This document shows, piece by piece, positions 32,987-41,120 of a stretch of 64,000 nt of DNA. Origin of the DNA: Streptomyces iconiensis (GTDB lineage Bacteria > Actinomycetota > Actinomycetes > Streptomycetales > Streptomycetaceae); NCBI RefSeq assembly GCF_028657195.3, contig NZ_JANCPR020000030.1, positions 1 through 64,000 on the forward strand, read 5' to 3'. Both the position numbers and the translations under genes were made by a program. The notes under the pieces are model-generated. The model saw only the letters and a program-made list of their open reading frames with translations. It did no database searches and was not told the origin of the DNA. The first letter of the stretch is position 1; each line of letters begins with the position of its first letter.

Positions 32987-33229
32987 ATGGCAGGGTTTCT
33001 CGACCGCGCCAAGGAGCAGGCACAGCGTGGGCTGTCCCAGGGCAAGGAGAAGGTGGAGGAGGTCCAGGCCCAGCGCGCGGGCAACGACCTGCTGCGCAGG
33101 CTGGGTGCCGCCTACTACGCCGAGCAGCGCGGCAGCGGAACGGCCCAGGACGTCCAGCAGGCCCTCACCGCGCTCGAACAGCACATCGCGCAGCACGGCG
33201 ACGGCTTCCTCAAGAGCGGGTCGCAGTGA
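32987..33229 (+). CDS. Small conserved hypothetical protein
   Basis: This 80-residue, highly charged helical protein starts at an ATG after GGGAGGCAGG. It begins MAGFLDRAKEQAQRGLSQGK with a heptad-like AKEQAQRG...KEKVEEVQAQRAG region and a second helical part, AYYAEQRGSGTAQDVQQAL. Small proteins of this type are widespread in Streptomyces; the function is unknown. It may be soluble or peripherally membrane-bound. It faces the Nudix gene. Confidence 0.75.
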   Translation: MAGFLDRAKEQAQRGLSQGKEKVEEVQAQRAGNDLLRRLGAAYYAEQRGSGTAQDVQQALTALEQHIAQHGDGFLKSGSQ

Positions 33230-33284
33230 CCCGCGTGTCCCACTGACCCCTCGGTCCCACTGACCCCTCGCCCCGGGCGTGCTC

Positions 33285-33815
33285 TCATCCGAAGCGCACG
33301 CGGTAGAGCATGAGCAGCGCAGCCGCCGTGTTGGCGGCGGGCACCTGTCCGGCGGCGATGAGGTCGGGCACCTCCTTGAGGGGGACCCACTCCCGCTTGT
33401 CGGACTCGAAGTCGTCCTCGGGAGGACCGAGGTACTCGGCGCTGTGCGCCCAGTAGATGTGGTGCCGCGCGTCGGTCAGCCCGTTCGCCGGCTCGACTGT
33501 CATGAGGTGGTGGAGGACCCCGGGCCGCCAGCCCGTCTCCTCCACCATCTCGCGTGCCGCGGCCTCTCTGAGCCCCTCCCCCTCGTCGACCACTCCCGCG
33601 GCCAGTTCCCACCCCCAGCTGTCCGTGATGAAGCGGTGCCGCCACAGCAGCAGCACCTCGTTGCGCTCGTTGACTGCGGTCGCCATCGCGACGGGGCGCA
33701 GCCGGATCAGGTAGTGATCCAGATGTCGCCCGTCGGGCAGCTCCACATCCGCCAGATTCACCCGAAGCCACTGGTTCTCGTACACAGTGTGTTCACCCAG
33801 GTTCTTCCATTGCAC
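33285..33815 (-). CDS. Nudix hydrolase
   Basis: This is a 176-residue Nudix protein with a full Nudix box, GVVDEGEGLREAAAREMVEETGW (G-x5-E-x7-REUxEExGU), around residues 76-98. The N-terminal TVYENQWLRVNLADVELPDG is typical of ADP-ribose/nucleoside-diphosphate-sugar pyrophosphatases. The GTG at 33815 after AGGAAGGGGG was chosen because it gives the family N-terminus MQWKNLGEHTVYE; an upstream GTG at 33848 is possible. It lies 85 bp downstream of a regulator gene in the opposite reading sense of the 80-residue gene. Confidence 0.88.
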   Translation of the reverse strand: MQWKNLGEHTVYENQWLRVNLADVELPDGRHLDHYLIRLRPVAMATAVNERNEVLLLWRHRFITDSWGWELAAGVVDEGEGLREAAAREMVEETGWRPGVLHHLMTVEPANGLTDARHHIYWAHSAEYLGPPEDDFESDKREWVPLKEVPDLIAAGQVPAANTAAALLMLYRVRFG

Positions 33816-33900
33816 GTATGTGCCCCCTTCCTGACGGAGGTTGGGCACATCCCAGCATGTTGTGCTCTCCCTCTGACAGAGGCACTCCGAGTGCCCCGGT

Positions 33901-35274
33901 TCAGAAGGGCACGCTCAGCGAGTCCTCGATCAGCTTCGCCGCCTCGGCAGCTGAAGCTCCCGGGTGCCGGACGAGGGCCCGTCTGACCCTGCGCATGCGC
34001 CCGCGCAACCGCTGCGACTCGATACCCCGCGCCGTCCCCACCATCTCGGCCGCCGTGACAGCGGCTTGCTCGGGTTCGCCGGCGAGCAGTGCCACGTCGG
34101 TGAGGGTGGCGAGCCTGTTGACGCGGCCCCGGACGTGCGCGGGCGCGCGGGCCGCCTCCCGCGCATATCGGGTCGCCGCTTCCAGCTCGCCCAGGAGGAG
34201 CAGCGCCTCGGCCAACCGCACCTCCACCAGGCCCGGTTGGACGTAGCCGGTCTCCTCGGGCTCCTCCTCGGGACGAATGCGCTCGGAGTACGCCTCCGCC
34301 CCGCGCATGCAGGTGTGCGCACCGCGCCGGTCACCGAGACGTGCGTACGCGGTCGCCTGCATCGCGTACAGATCCGTGGTGAGCGCGGGGCTCGCCTGGG
34401 GCCCCGCCGTGCGCAGCACGGCCTCGGCGCAGGCGATGGCGTGCCGCGCGTCGCCCAGGAACAGCGCCTGGTTGACGAGCAGCGCCACGACGTAGCCGCC
34501 GAACCTGAGGTCGCCCGACGCCTTTCCGAGGCGCAGCGCCTGATGGAAGTAGCGCTGTGCCAGGCCCTGCGCGTCGGCGTCGTAGGCGCAGATGCCGCTG
34601 ATGGCGGCCAACGAGCCCGCCGCGCGGAAGAGTTCGCGCCCGGTGCCGTCGTCGTAGCTCCCGCGCAGAAGGGGCGCGACCTCCGCGTTGAGGAACCCGA
34701 CGACGCGTGCGCGCGTGGCGACGCCGCCGGCGTTGCGGTACAGGTGCTCGTAGTGTCCGCGCGCGGTGTACAGGACCGTCACATCGGCCTCGGTGACGGT
34801 CACCCCGCCGTCGTGCGAGACATCGCGGTCCTGCGGCGGGTTCTCCCACTCCCATACGGGTGCGACGGCTGCGGCCCCCGTGAGCAGTGAGGGGCCTGGC
34901 CAGTCGTCGTGCACCTGGTCGGAGCGCCACAGCGAGGCGGCCCGCTCGACGAAGCGGCCGAGCAGTGCCTCTCCGCCATCTCCCGCCTCCGAGGGGCCCG
35001 TTGGCAGCCCGTACGTGCGTGCCGTCGTCGGTACGCCCATGCCGATGTCACCCAGAGTGAGGGTGCGTCCGAGCTTGCCGCCGAGGACCTCGCAGATCAA
35101 CTCGGGGACCCTGCCGCGTGGCCGCTGCCCTTTGAGCCAGCGCGCCACGGCGGTGTGGTCGTAACGCAGGGTGGTTCCGGCTCTGTCGCCTAATCGGTTG
35201 ATTCTCGAAGCAAGACCAGCCCGGGACATTCCTGACTGGTCAAGCAGTGCGTCCAGTTGACTGTTGGGCTCCAT
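33901..35274 (-). CDS. TPR-type transcriptional regulator A
   Basis: This is a 457-residue regulator typical of Streptomyces. An N-terminal HTH-like region (residues 1-75: AGLASRINRLGDRAG, TAVARWLKGQRPRGRVPELICEVLG) is followed by a long all-helical array with TPR-like pairs (ALTTDLYAMQATAYARLGDRRGAH, RLAEALLLLGELEAATRYAREAA). The same N-terminal architecture is seen in regulator B encoded divergently (35514-37094), so the two are paralogues. Such proteins respond to unknown signals and influence development or antibiotic production. Its target is not known. Confidence 0.8.
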   Translation of the reverse strand: MEPNSQLDALLDQSGMSRAGLASRINRLGDRAGTTLRYDHTAVARWLKGQRPRGRVPELICEVLGGKLGRTLTLGDIGMGVPTTARTYGLPTGPSEAGDGGEALLGRFVERAASLWRSDQVHDDWPGPSLLTGAAAVAPVWEWENPPQDRDVSHDGGVTVTEADVTVLYTARGHYEHLYRNAGGVATRARVVGFLNAEVAPLLRGSYDDGTGRELFRAAGSLAAISGICAYDADAQGLAQRYFHQALRLGKASGDLRFGGYVVALLVNQALFLGDARHAIACAEAVLRTAGPQASPALTTDLYAMQATAYARLGDRRGAHTCMRGAEAYSERIRPEEEPEETGYVQPGLVEVRLAEALLLLGELEAATRYAREAARAPAHVRGRVNRLATLTDVALLAGEPEQAAVTAAEMVGTARGIESQRLRGRMRRVRRALVRHPGASAAEAAKLIEDSLSVPF

Positions 35275-35323
35275 GCCGCCCTCCGGTCGTCATCGTGTTG
35301 TTTCGCAGAGTAACGGACGTGCG

Positions 35324-35340
35324 TTCACACGGGGTGTGAA
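35324..35340. promoter_or_regulatory. Perfect palindrome TTCACAC-GGG-GTGTGAA between two regulators
   Basis: The 7-bp arms are perfect, with a 3-bp centre. The site lies 50 bp before regulator A and 173 bp before regulator B, in their shared 239-bp divergent region, which is AT-richer than its surroundings. An operator for one or both regulators is the likely role. Confidence 0.55.
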
Positions 35341-35513
35341 ACCACCACGCACGCGTGCGCCCGGCACATGCTTACGCGCACCCGAAGAATGCGCTTGCCT
35401 GGAAGACATCCGCATCCGTGGCAGCACGTACAGCACACGGAGAGCTACGGAATGAAACCGGAAGAGAGGCTCGCAGATGAACGACCCCATCCAACTCCAC
35501 CTCAGGGAACGCC

Positions 35514-37094
35514 ATGTGTCCCACTGACCCCGCAAGTACGGCACAGCACCCCCGTGCCCGCACCCGTACCCGAGCCCCGAACCGCGCGCTGCGCGCCCTC
35601 CTGGAGGAGACCGAGTGGACGCAGGCGGCCTTCGCGCACGCCATTACTCGTCTCGGCGCCGAGGTGGGGCTACATCTTCGGTACGACAGGACTTCAGTCG
35701 CCCACTGGCTCCGCGGCAGCCGCCCCGAACCCCGCGTGCAGCACCTGATAGCCGAGGCGCTCTCCCGTCGCCTCGGCCGTCCGGTGGCGGTCGCCGACCT
35801 GGGCATGCGCGGTGCCCAGGGGGCACGCGGCGGGCGCCTGGGCGCCGGAACGCGCGCCCGCAGGGGCGAATCCGCCGACGAGGGCGGCGAGGAGGGTGCC
35901 GATGGCTCCGGGGAAGCCGACGGCTCAGGGGGAGCCGATGCCTCAGGACAAGGAGCGGCCGGCCCCGGACACCCAGCGGACCGCCTCACCGCGCTCACGG
36001 CCCCTGTGGTCCCTCCGCCCCGTGCCGACTCCCCTCCCCCGGCGCCCTACCGGCTGAGGCTCCTGGCGGAGCCCCCTGGGCCCGACGCCCCGCCCCGCGA
36101 CGGCGGTTCAGGAGTGGCGACGGCCACGTTCGGCGCGGGCTGCGCACGAGGCGGCACGCGGCGCTCCGACCCCGGTGAGGTCGCCTCCGTGCACGAGCAC
36201 GCGCGCTTCTTCGCCCAGCAGGCCGACCGGCACGGCGGCGGCCACATCCGCACCTCTCTCGCCGCGTACCTCTCCGGGCTCGTACGCACCTTGCGTACGG
36301 GCGAGGACGGCGCGCACCAGCGGGGCATGCTCGCCGGCGCGGCCCGGCTGAGCTTCCTGCTCGCGCGGGTCTACGCGGACGAGCGGCGGCACGGCCTGGC
36401 GCAGCGCGCCTTCCTCGTCGCGGGCGAACTCGCCGCCGAGGGCGAGGACCCCGAGGGCGTGGCCCTGGCACGCCGCGCGCTCAGTTCCCAGGCGCACCAG
36501 CTCGGACACGCACGCGAGAGCGTCGCGCTGGCGGAGGCCGCCTGCGAGGCGGCGCCCGCCGACGCCGACCCCTCGACCCGCTCGTTCCTGTACGCGGGCC
36601 TGGCCGTCGCCAAGGCCGGCCAGGGCGAGCGCGAGCAGGCGATGGACGCGCTGCGCCGTGCCGAGCACCAACTCGCGCGCGCACCGGCCGACTTGACGAC
36701 GGGGCCCGGCATACCGGGCGGCGAGTCGGTGGGCTCGTACCAGGACGCCGCGCTGCTCTACCAGTCCAGCCATGTACGCACCGCGCTGGGTGACCGGAGC
36801 GGCGCCATCCGCGATCTGCGCTCCTCCCTGCGCTCGCGCCCTGCGGGAGAGCGCCGCTCACGCGCCCTGTGCCAGGCCGAGCTGGCCGAACTCCTGCTCT
36901 CCTGCGGCCGGTTGGAGGAGGCGTGCGCGTCCTGGAAGGTGTTCCTGGAGGACTGCGCACAGGTGCGTTCAGGCCGCGCGCTCGAAGCCCGCTCCCGGAT
37001 GCCGGGCCTGCTGCGCCCCTACGCGCGGGAGCGCTGCGTCCAGACGCTCCTCGCACAGACGAACCCCCTGGCGGGTGACAGGCGATTCGGCTAG
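35514..37094 (+). CDS. TPR-type transcriptional regulator B
   Basis: This 526-residue paralogue of regulator A shares the N-terminal DNA-binding-like part: AAFAHAITRLGAEVGLHLRYDRTSVAHWLRGSRPEP and LIAEALSRRLGRPVAVADLG. A 90-residue low-complexity Gly/Ala/Asp/Pro-rich linker follows (about 100-190), then helical repeats to the end. The ATG at 35514 has CAGGGAACG before it. A 16-codon open frame starting at 35477 with its own GAGAGG overlaps this start and might act as a translational leader. The target is unknown. Confidence 0.8.
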   Translation: MCPTDPASTAQHPRARTRTRAPNRALRALLEETEWTQAAFAHAITRLGAEVGLHLRYDRTSVAHWLRGSRPEPRVQHLIAEALSRRLGRPVAVADLGMRGAQGARGGRLGAGTRARRGESADEGGEEGADGSGEADGSGGADASGQGAAGPGHPADRLTALTAPVVPPPRADSPPPAPYRLRLLAEPPGPDAPPRDGGSGVATATFGAGCARGGTRRSDPGEVASVHEHARFFAQQADRHGGGHIRTSLAAYLSGLVRTLRTGEDGAHQRGMLAGAARLSFLLARVYADERRHGLAQRAFLVAGELAAEGEDPEGVALARRALSSQAHQLGHARESVALAEAACEAAPADADPSTRSFLYAGLAVAKAGQGEREQAMDALRRAEHQLARAPADLTTGPGIPGGESVGSYQDAALLYQSSHVRTALGDRSGAIRDLRSSLRSRPAGERRSRALCQAELAELLLSCGRLEEACASWKVFLEDCAQVRSGRALEARSRMPGLLRPYARERCVQTLLAQTNPLAGDRRFG

Positions 37095-37171
37095 AAGCGT
37101 CCCGATCCGGGGTATGACCCTCCACCGGAGGGAACTCCGGCACCAGCACACACAGAGATACGGGGGCGAGG

Positions 37172-37762
37172 ATGGCCACACCCATCACCGCGACCGCTTT
37201 CGTCCAAGCTCTCAAGAAGGAGGGCGTCAAGGTCGAAGAGGTCCGCGACTGGCGCAACCACAACCGCAATCACAAGGGTCCCTGGGGACCGGTGCACGGC
37301 GTGGTGATCCACCACACCGTCACCAGCGGCTCCCGCGAGACCGTCGATCTCATCTACGACGGCCACGCCGATCTGCCCGGACCGCTCTCGCACGGCTGCA
37401 TCACCAAGGACGGCACCGTGCACCTGACGGGCCACGGCCGCGCCAACCACGCCGGGCTCGGCGACGACGACGTACTGCGCGCCGTCGTCGCCGAGCGTGG
37501 CCTGCCGTCGCCCAACGAGCGGAACACCGACGGCAACAGGTACTTCTACGGCTTCGAGTGCGAGAACCTCGGCGACGGCAAGGACCCCTGGCCGACGGAA
37601 CAGCTCGAAGCCATCGAACGCGCGGCGGCGGCGCTGTGCAGGCACCACGGCTGGAACGCGCGCTCTGTCATCGGCCACCTGGAGTGGACGGACCAGAAGT
37701 CCGACCCGCGCGGCTTCAGCATGGACGACCTGCGCGAGCGGATCGCCGACCGCCTCAAGTGA
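37172..37762 (+). CDS. N-acetylmuramoyl-L-alanine amidase (amidase_2/PGRP type)
   Basis: This is a 196-residue zinc amidase. Zinc ligands are seen in GVVIHHTVT and VIGHLEWTDQKSDP, and the HGCITKDGTVHLTGHGRANHAG block is characteristic of the T7-lysozyme/PGRP fold. It would cleave between muramic acid and the stem peptide. There is no signal peptide and no cell-wall-binding domain, so export must use another route or the enzyme acts inside or after lysis. The ATG follows a GGGGGCGAGG. It is 77 bp after regulator B. Confidence 0.88.
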   Translation: MATPITATAFVQALKKEGVKVEEVRDWRNHNRNHKGPWGPVHGVVIHHTVTSGSRETVDLIYDGHADLPGPLSHGCITKDGTVHLTGHGRANHAGLGDDDVLRAVVAERGLPSPNERNTDGNRYFYGFECENLGDGKDPWPTEQLEAIERAAAALCRHHGWNARSVIGHLEWTDQKSDPRGFSMDDLRERIADRLK

Positions 37763-37835
37763 AGCGGGCGCCAGACATGCCGCGCATACAGCGCACCCGG
37801 GACGACCCGACGGGTCCCGGGTGACAGATGCGGGC

Positions 37836-37867
37836 GAGGCCGGCCGGAGCTGTCTCCGGCCGGCCTC
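37836..37867. terminator. Bidirectional terminator between amidase and monooxygenase
   Basis: A perfect 14-bp stem (GAGGCCGGCCGGAG and its complement) with a CTGT loop lies between convergent genes. Confidence 0.85.
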
Positions 37868-37930
37868 GTCGCCGTACGGGGCATTGCCCGCCGGCGCCGC
37901 GTTCTTCACGCGGCTTGCGCGGCGGGTGCG

Positions 37931-38257
37931 TCAGCGAGGGGTGACCTCGGCCATGGCGCCCCAGCCGTGCTGGTCCGGGATCTCGGTCGAGACGATCTCC
38001 GGGGTCGCGGCCACGGCCGTCGACATCGTCTCGGTGCCCTGCGCGAAGTGCGCCGACTCCACGTGCGCCGCGCCGGCCTCGGGGTCGGCGAAGGCTTCCA
38101 CCAGGTAGAAGACGTGGGGGTCGTCCACCGAGCGTGACCACTCGAAGAACAGGTTGCCCGGCTCCTCCCTGGTGGCCCGGGTGAACGGCCCGACCAACTC
38201 CAGCCAGTCGTCGGCGCGTTCGGGACGTACGGTGAACTTGACGGTGATGAAGATCAT
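37931..38257 (-). CDS. Antibiotic biosynthesis monooxygenase (ABM) family protein
   Basis: This is a 108-residue ferredoxin-like-fold protein of the YgiN/ABM type. It opens MIFITVKFTVRPERADDWLEL and has the conserved EPGNLFFEWSRSVDDPHVFYLVEAFADPEAGAAH block with the histidine at the typical AHVES site. Members act as cofactor-free quinol or polyketide monooxygenases, and the substrate here cannot be told. Its promoter region contains a tandem 21-bp repeat, and an XRE-type regulator gene lies just upstream. Confidence 0.85.
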   Translation of the reverse strand: MIFITVKFTVRPERADDWLELVGPFTRATREEPGNLFFEWSRSVDDPHVFYLVEAFADPEAGAAHVESAHFAQGTETMSTAVAATPEIVSTEIPDQHGWGAMAEVTPR

Positions 38258-38385
38258 CGAAGTGCTCCTTGCTCAGCGGTGGCGCCGTCCGCCACCGACG
38301 GGATGAACGGCACCGCCGTGTGCGGATACCGCTTGCGGCTGCGGGCACCGCACGGAATGCGGCGGCCCTCCACCGCGGACAAGCT

Positions 38386-38427
38386 GTACCGGACCGTTCT
38401 GTTCCGGTACCGGACTGTTCTGTTCCG
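38386..38427. repeat. Tandem 21-bp repeat upstream of the monooxygenase
   Basis: Two head-to-tail copies of GTACCGGAC(C/T)GTTCTGTTCCG differ at one position. The period of two helical turns and the position 129-170 bp upstream of the monooxygenase start, next to a regulator gene, suggest a cooperative operator. Confidence 0.6.
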
Positions 38428-38487
38428 GCCGTGGGCAGGCCCCGAGGGAGCCCGCCGCTCCTGCTCGCACGCTCCTGGAAGCGGCCC

Positions 38488-39039
38488 CTAGCACCCCCCG
38501 GCCCACGCGTTTCGCGCCGTACCTGCCTGCTCGCCGGGCAGCCGCGGATCGGCGGCGGCCGGGGTGCCCGGCTCGGGCAGGTGGGCGACGACGGAACGGT
38601 CCCGGTCGTCCGGCAGCCGCAGCGTCTCGAAGGTCACCTGGAGGGTGCCGACGAGCGGGTGGAAGAGCGGCTGGGCCCCGTGGGTCACCTCACGCACAGC
38701 GTGGTCGGCCCACACGCGCCGGAAGTCCTCGCTCCGCCGACGCAACTCCCCGACGAGGCGGACGAGTTCGGCGTCATCAGGGCGCCGCCCCACGTCCAGC
38801 CGCAGCGCCCGCGCGAGCGCGTCCAGCACCTCGGGCCGTACATGGCCCGCGCGGCCCTGTTCCAGCCGCACGTAGTGCTCCACGCTCATACCGGCCGGCC
38901 GGGCCGGTTCCTCCCGGCGCAGCCCGGGCACCCGGCTGCGGCCTTCGGGCGCTGGGCCGCCGTCCGGCCCGGTGCCCTGCGGGCTGATCCGCGCCCGGCA
39001 CGACCGGAGGAACTCCCTCAGCTCGGCCCTCGTGTCCAC
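38488..39039 (-). CDS. MmyB-like XRE family regulator, internally shortened
   Basis: This 183-residue protein matches the ends of the MmyB-like regulator family, usually about 280 residues. Residues 1-85 give the HTH (RAELREFLRSCRARISP, SVEHYVRLEQGRAGHVRPE, ALARALRLD). Residues 86-183 give the C-terminal ligand-domain end (DAELVRLVGELRRRSEDFRRVWADHAVREVTHGAQPLFHPLVG). About 90 residues between them, the first half of the ligand-binding domain, are missing in frame. The GTG start follows GGAGAG. It may no longer sense its ligand normally. Confidence 0.7.
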   Translation of the reverse strand: MDTRAELREFLRSCRARISPQGTGPDGGPAPEGRSRVPGLRREEPARPAGMSVEHYVRLEQGRAGHVRPEVLDALARALRLDVGRRPDDAELVRLVGELRRRSEDFRRVWADHAVREVTHGAQPLFHPLVGTLQVTFETLRLPDDRDRSVVAHLPEPGTPAAADPRLPGEQAGTARNAWAGGC

Positions 39040-39264
39040 TCCGCGTCTCTCCGCATCACGGCGCCGCCGCGCCTTCCCACCGCCGTACTCTCTCCGACCT
39101 GCCCAAAGGCGCCTCGGCGCCTCCGCCGGAAACCCTACAAGCCGGAGAGTTCGGGCATCGTGGCGCACCGGGCGGCCACCGCTCCCGTGTCCGGCACGTC
39201 CGGCACGGGCACCCGCCGCCGGCACCCGGAACGCGGGCAGGCGGCGCCCCGCCACAATGGACGG

Positions 39265-40185
39265 GTGTCCCTCCGGTTCGAAGCACTCGCCCCACGCCTG
39301 CCCTCTCCGCTCCAGGAGGCAGCCGACGAGCACTTCGCCCGCAGAGGAGTCCGCCTCCTCCTGAAGCGCGACGACCTCATCCACACCTCGCTCCCCGGCA
39401 ACAAGTGGCGCAAACTCGCCCCCAATCTCCGTGCGGCAGCCGAGGCGGGGCACCGCTCCCTCCTCACATTCGGAGGCGCCTACTCCAACCACCTGCGTGC
39501 GACCGCGGCGGCGGGACGGCTGCTCGGGCTGCGCACCATCGGGGTCGTACGGGGAGAGGAACTGGCGGACCGCCCGCTCAACCCCTCCCTGGCGCGCTGC
39601 GCGGCGGACGGCATGCTGCTGCACTTCGTTCCCCGCTCCGTCTACCGCAGGCGCGCGGACCCGGAGTGGCACACGCAACTACGCGCCATGTTCGGTGAGT
39701 GCGCCGTCATCCCCGAGGGCGGCAGCAACGCGGCGGCCGTACGCGGCTGCGCCGAGTTGGGCCGCGAGCTGCGCGGACACACCGACGTCGCGGCCGTCGC
39801 CTGCGGCACGGGCGGCACACTCGCGGGCATGGCCGAGGGTCTTTCCGCAGCTCAGCGCTGTATTGGGGTGCCCGTACTCAAGGGCGGCTTCCTGCCGGAC
39901 GAGGTGCGGCGCCTCCAGCGGGACGCCTTCGGCGGGCCGCGCGGCGACTGGTCACTGGACGAGCGCTTCCACTGCGGCGGTTACGCGCGTACGAGCGGGG
40001 AGCTGGCGGACTTCGCCGCCGCCTTCGCCACCCGCAACGGGCTGCCGCCGCTGGATCACGTCTATGTCGCCAAGCTGCTGTTCGGCCTCACGGCGCTCGC
40101 CGCCGAGGGCGCTTTCGCGCGCGGCAGTACGGTCACGGCCGTCGTGACGGGCTTCCCCGGCCCGACCACAGGCCCAGAGTGTTAG
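39265..40185 (+). CDS. PLP-dependent ACC deaminase / D-cysteine desulfhydrase family protein
   Basis: This 306-residue fold-type II PLP enzyme has LLLKRDDLIHTSLPGNKWRKLAPN at residues 31-54, in which the PLP lysine is in GNKWRKL, then TFGGAYSNHLRA, GGSNAAAVRGC and ACGTGGTLAGMAEGLSA. Enzymes of this family deaminate 1-aminocyclopropane-1-carboxylate or desulfhydrate D-cysteine; sequence alone does not decide. The GTG at 39265 was chosen as the start of the conserved region (VSLRFEALAPRLPSPLQ). The gene is divergent from the XRE regulator. Confidence 0.82.
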   Translation: MSLRFEALAPRLPSPLQEAADEHFARRGVRLLLKRDDLIHTSLPGNKWRKLAPNLRAAAEAGHRSLLTFGGAYSNHLRATAAAGRLLGLRTIGVVRGEELADRPLNPSLARCAADGMLLHFVPRSVYRRRADPEWHTQLRAMFGECAVIPEGGSNAAAVRGCAELGRELRGHTDVAAVACGTGGTLAGMAEGLSAAQRCIGVPVLKGGFLPDEVRRLQRDAFGGPRGDWSLDERFHCGGYARTSGELADFAAAFATRNGLPPLDHVYVAKLLFGLTALAAEGAFARGSTVTAVVTGFPGPTTGPEC

Positions 40186-40706
40186 CGCAGAGTCACCAAA
40201 TTGACTACGCTCTGTTGTCATCAACTCCGGTTCCTCGGCCCACCCTTCACGCTCCGTAAGCGTCGCTCCGGCCCATCCACTCCCTCGCGCCCATCGCCAC
40301 CCCGCGCCCAGGGGCGGGTTTCGGCCCTTGTCGGGGCACGTGTCCCACGGGGTTATGAACGCATCAGGTGGCGGGTATTGAAATGACAAGCCCTTCCATC
40401 CGCCGCCGTGCCCCGCACGAGGAGAACGGCGACGACGAACCGAAGAGCGCCCTGCCCCACAGGGGAAGCTGCCGTTGGCACTCCCAAGATGCCAACTCAG
40501 CGTAATCACGCAGGATTTGAGGCCCCCACCCCCTAGCCACGGACAGTACCCATGTGTTTACTATGGGTGACGCTCACGGGATGGGGCGGCTTGGGTCCAT
40601 GCGTGCGGCATCGTGACACGGATCGCGATAGCGTCGCTGACGAAACGAACCAACAGCCGCGCAGGCCCGCGAGGCCCAACCGGCTCGTGTCACCTTGGAG
40701 GTGAGG
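40186..40706. other. 521-bp region upstream of rshA-sigH
   Basis: No secure gene. The region is AT-richer than average and contains a SigB-type promoter candidate (40352-40378). A 40-codon open frame at 40383-40505 begins at an ATG just after that promoter and could be near-leaderless, but has no recognisable family. The rest is the long leader or further promoters of the anti-sigma/sigma operon. Confidence 0.45.
40352..40378 (+). promoter_or_regulatory. Candidate SigB/SigH-type promoter
   Basis: GTTAT at 40352-40356 and GGGTAT at 40373-40378 with 16 bp between fit the consensus of the SigB/SigF/SigH group in Gram-positive bacteria (GTTT-N14-16-GGGTAT). It precedes the rshA-sigH operon by about 330 bp and would allow autoregulation. 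Confidence 0.45.
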
Positions 40707-41120
40707 GTGTCCCAGATCGCAGGCGAGCCCGCGTCGCAGGACTTCGTCGAGGTCCGGCTGCCGGCCGCGGGTGCCTATCTGTCGGTGCTGCGGACCGCCA
40801 CCGCCGGGCTCGCGGCCCGCTTGGACTTCACCCTCGACGAGATCGAGGACCTCCGGATCGCCGTGGACGAGGCGTGCGCGATCCTGCTCCAGCAGGCCGT
40901 TCCGGGCTCCGTACTCAGCTGTGTGTTCAAGCTCGTCGGCGACTCGCTACGCGTCACCGTCTCGGCGCCGACGACCGATGGCCGTGCCCCTGAACGCGAC
41001 ACGTTCGCGTGGACGGTGCTCTCGGCCCTGGCTGGTGAGGTGGATTCAACAGTGTCGGACGACCGTACGGTCAGCATCAGCCTGCACAAGAAGCGCGGTG
41101 CGGGCCCTGGGGCGTCGTGA
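40707..41120 (+). CDS. rshA: Anti-sigma factor of the RsbW/RshA type
   Basis: This is a 137-residue HATPase-fold protein with the RsbW/SpoIIAB signature EIEDLRIAVDEACAILL (N-box-like helix) near residue 50. The C-terminal half is short. It should bind and hold the SigB-group sigma factor encoded immediately downstream until a stress or developmental signal releases it. In S. coelicolor the equivalent pair is RshA (also called UshX or PrsH) and SigH. The GTG at 40707 has GGAGGTGAGG upstream. Its stop overlaps the sigma-factor GTG. Confidence 0.87.
   Translation: MSQIAGEPASQDFVEVRLPAAGAYLSVLRTATAGLAARLDFTLDEIEDLRIAVDEACAILLQQAVPGSVLSCVFKLVGDSLRVTVSAPTTDGRAPERDTFAWTVLSALAGEVDSTVSDDRTVSISLHKKRGAGPGAS

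Noticed and set aside
37172..37762. Prophage remnant around the amidase
   Set aside because: There is no integrase, holin, structural gene or att-like repeat nearby, and base composition is normal.
38269..39264. N-terminal extension of the PLP enzyme frame back to 38269
   Set aside because: The extension covers the opposite-strand XRE gene and is low-complexity; homology begins at the GTG at 39265.
40383..40505. 40-codon open frame before rshA as a firm gene
   Set aside because: It has no good ribosome binding site or recognised family. It is kept only as a finding tied to the promoter candidate.
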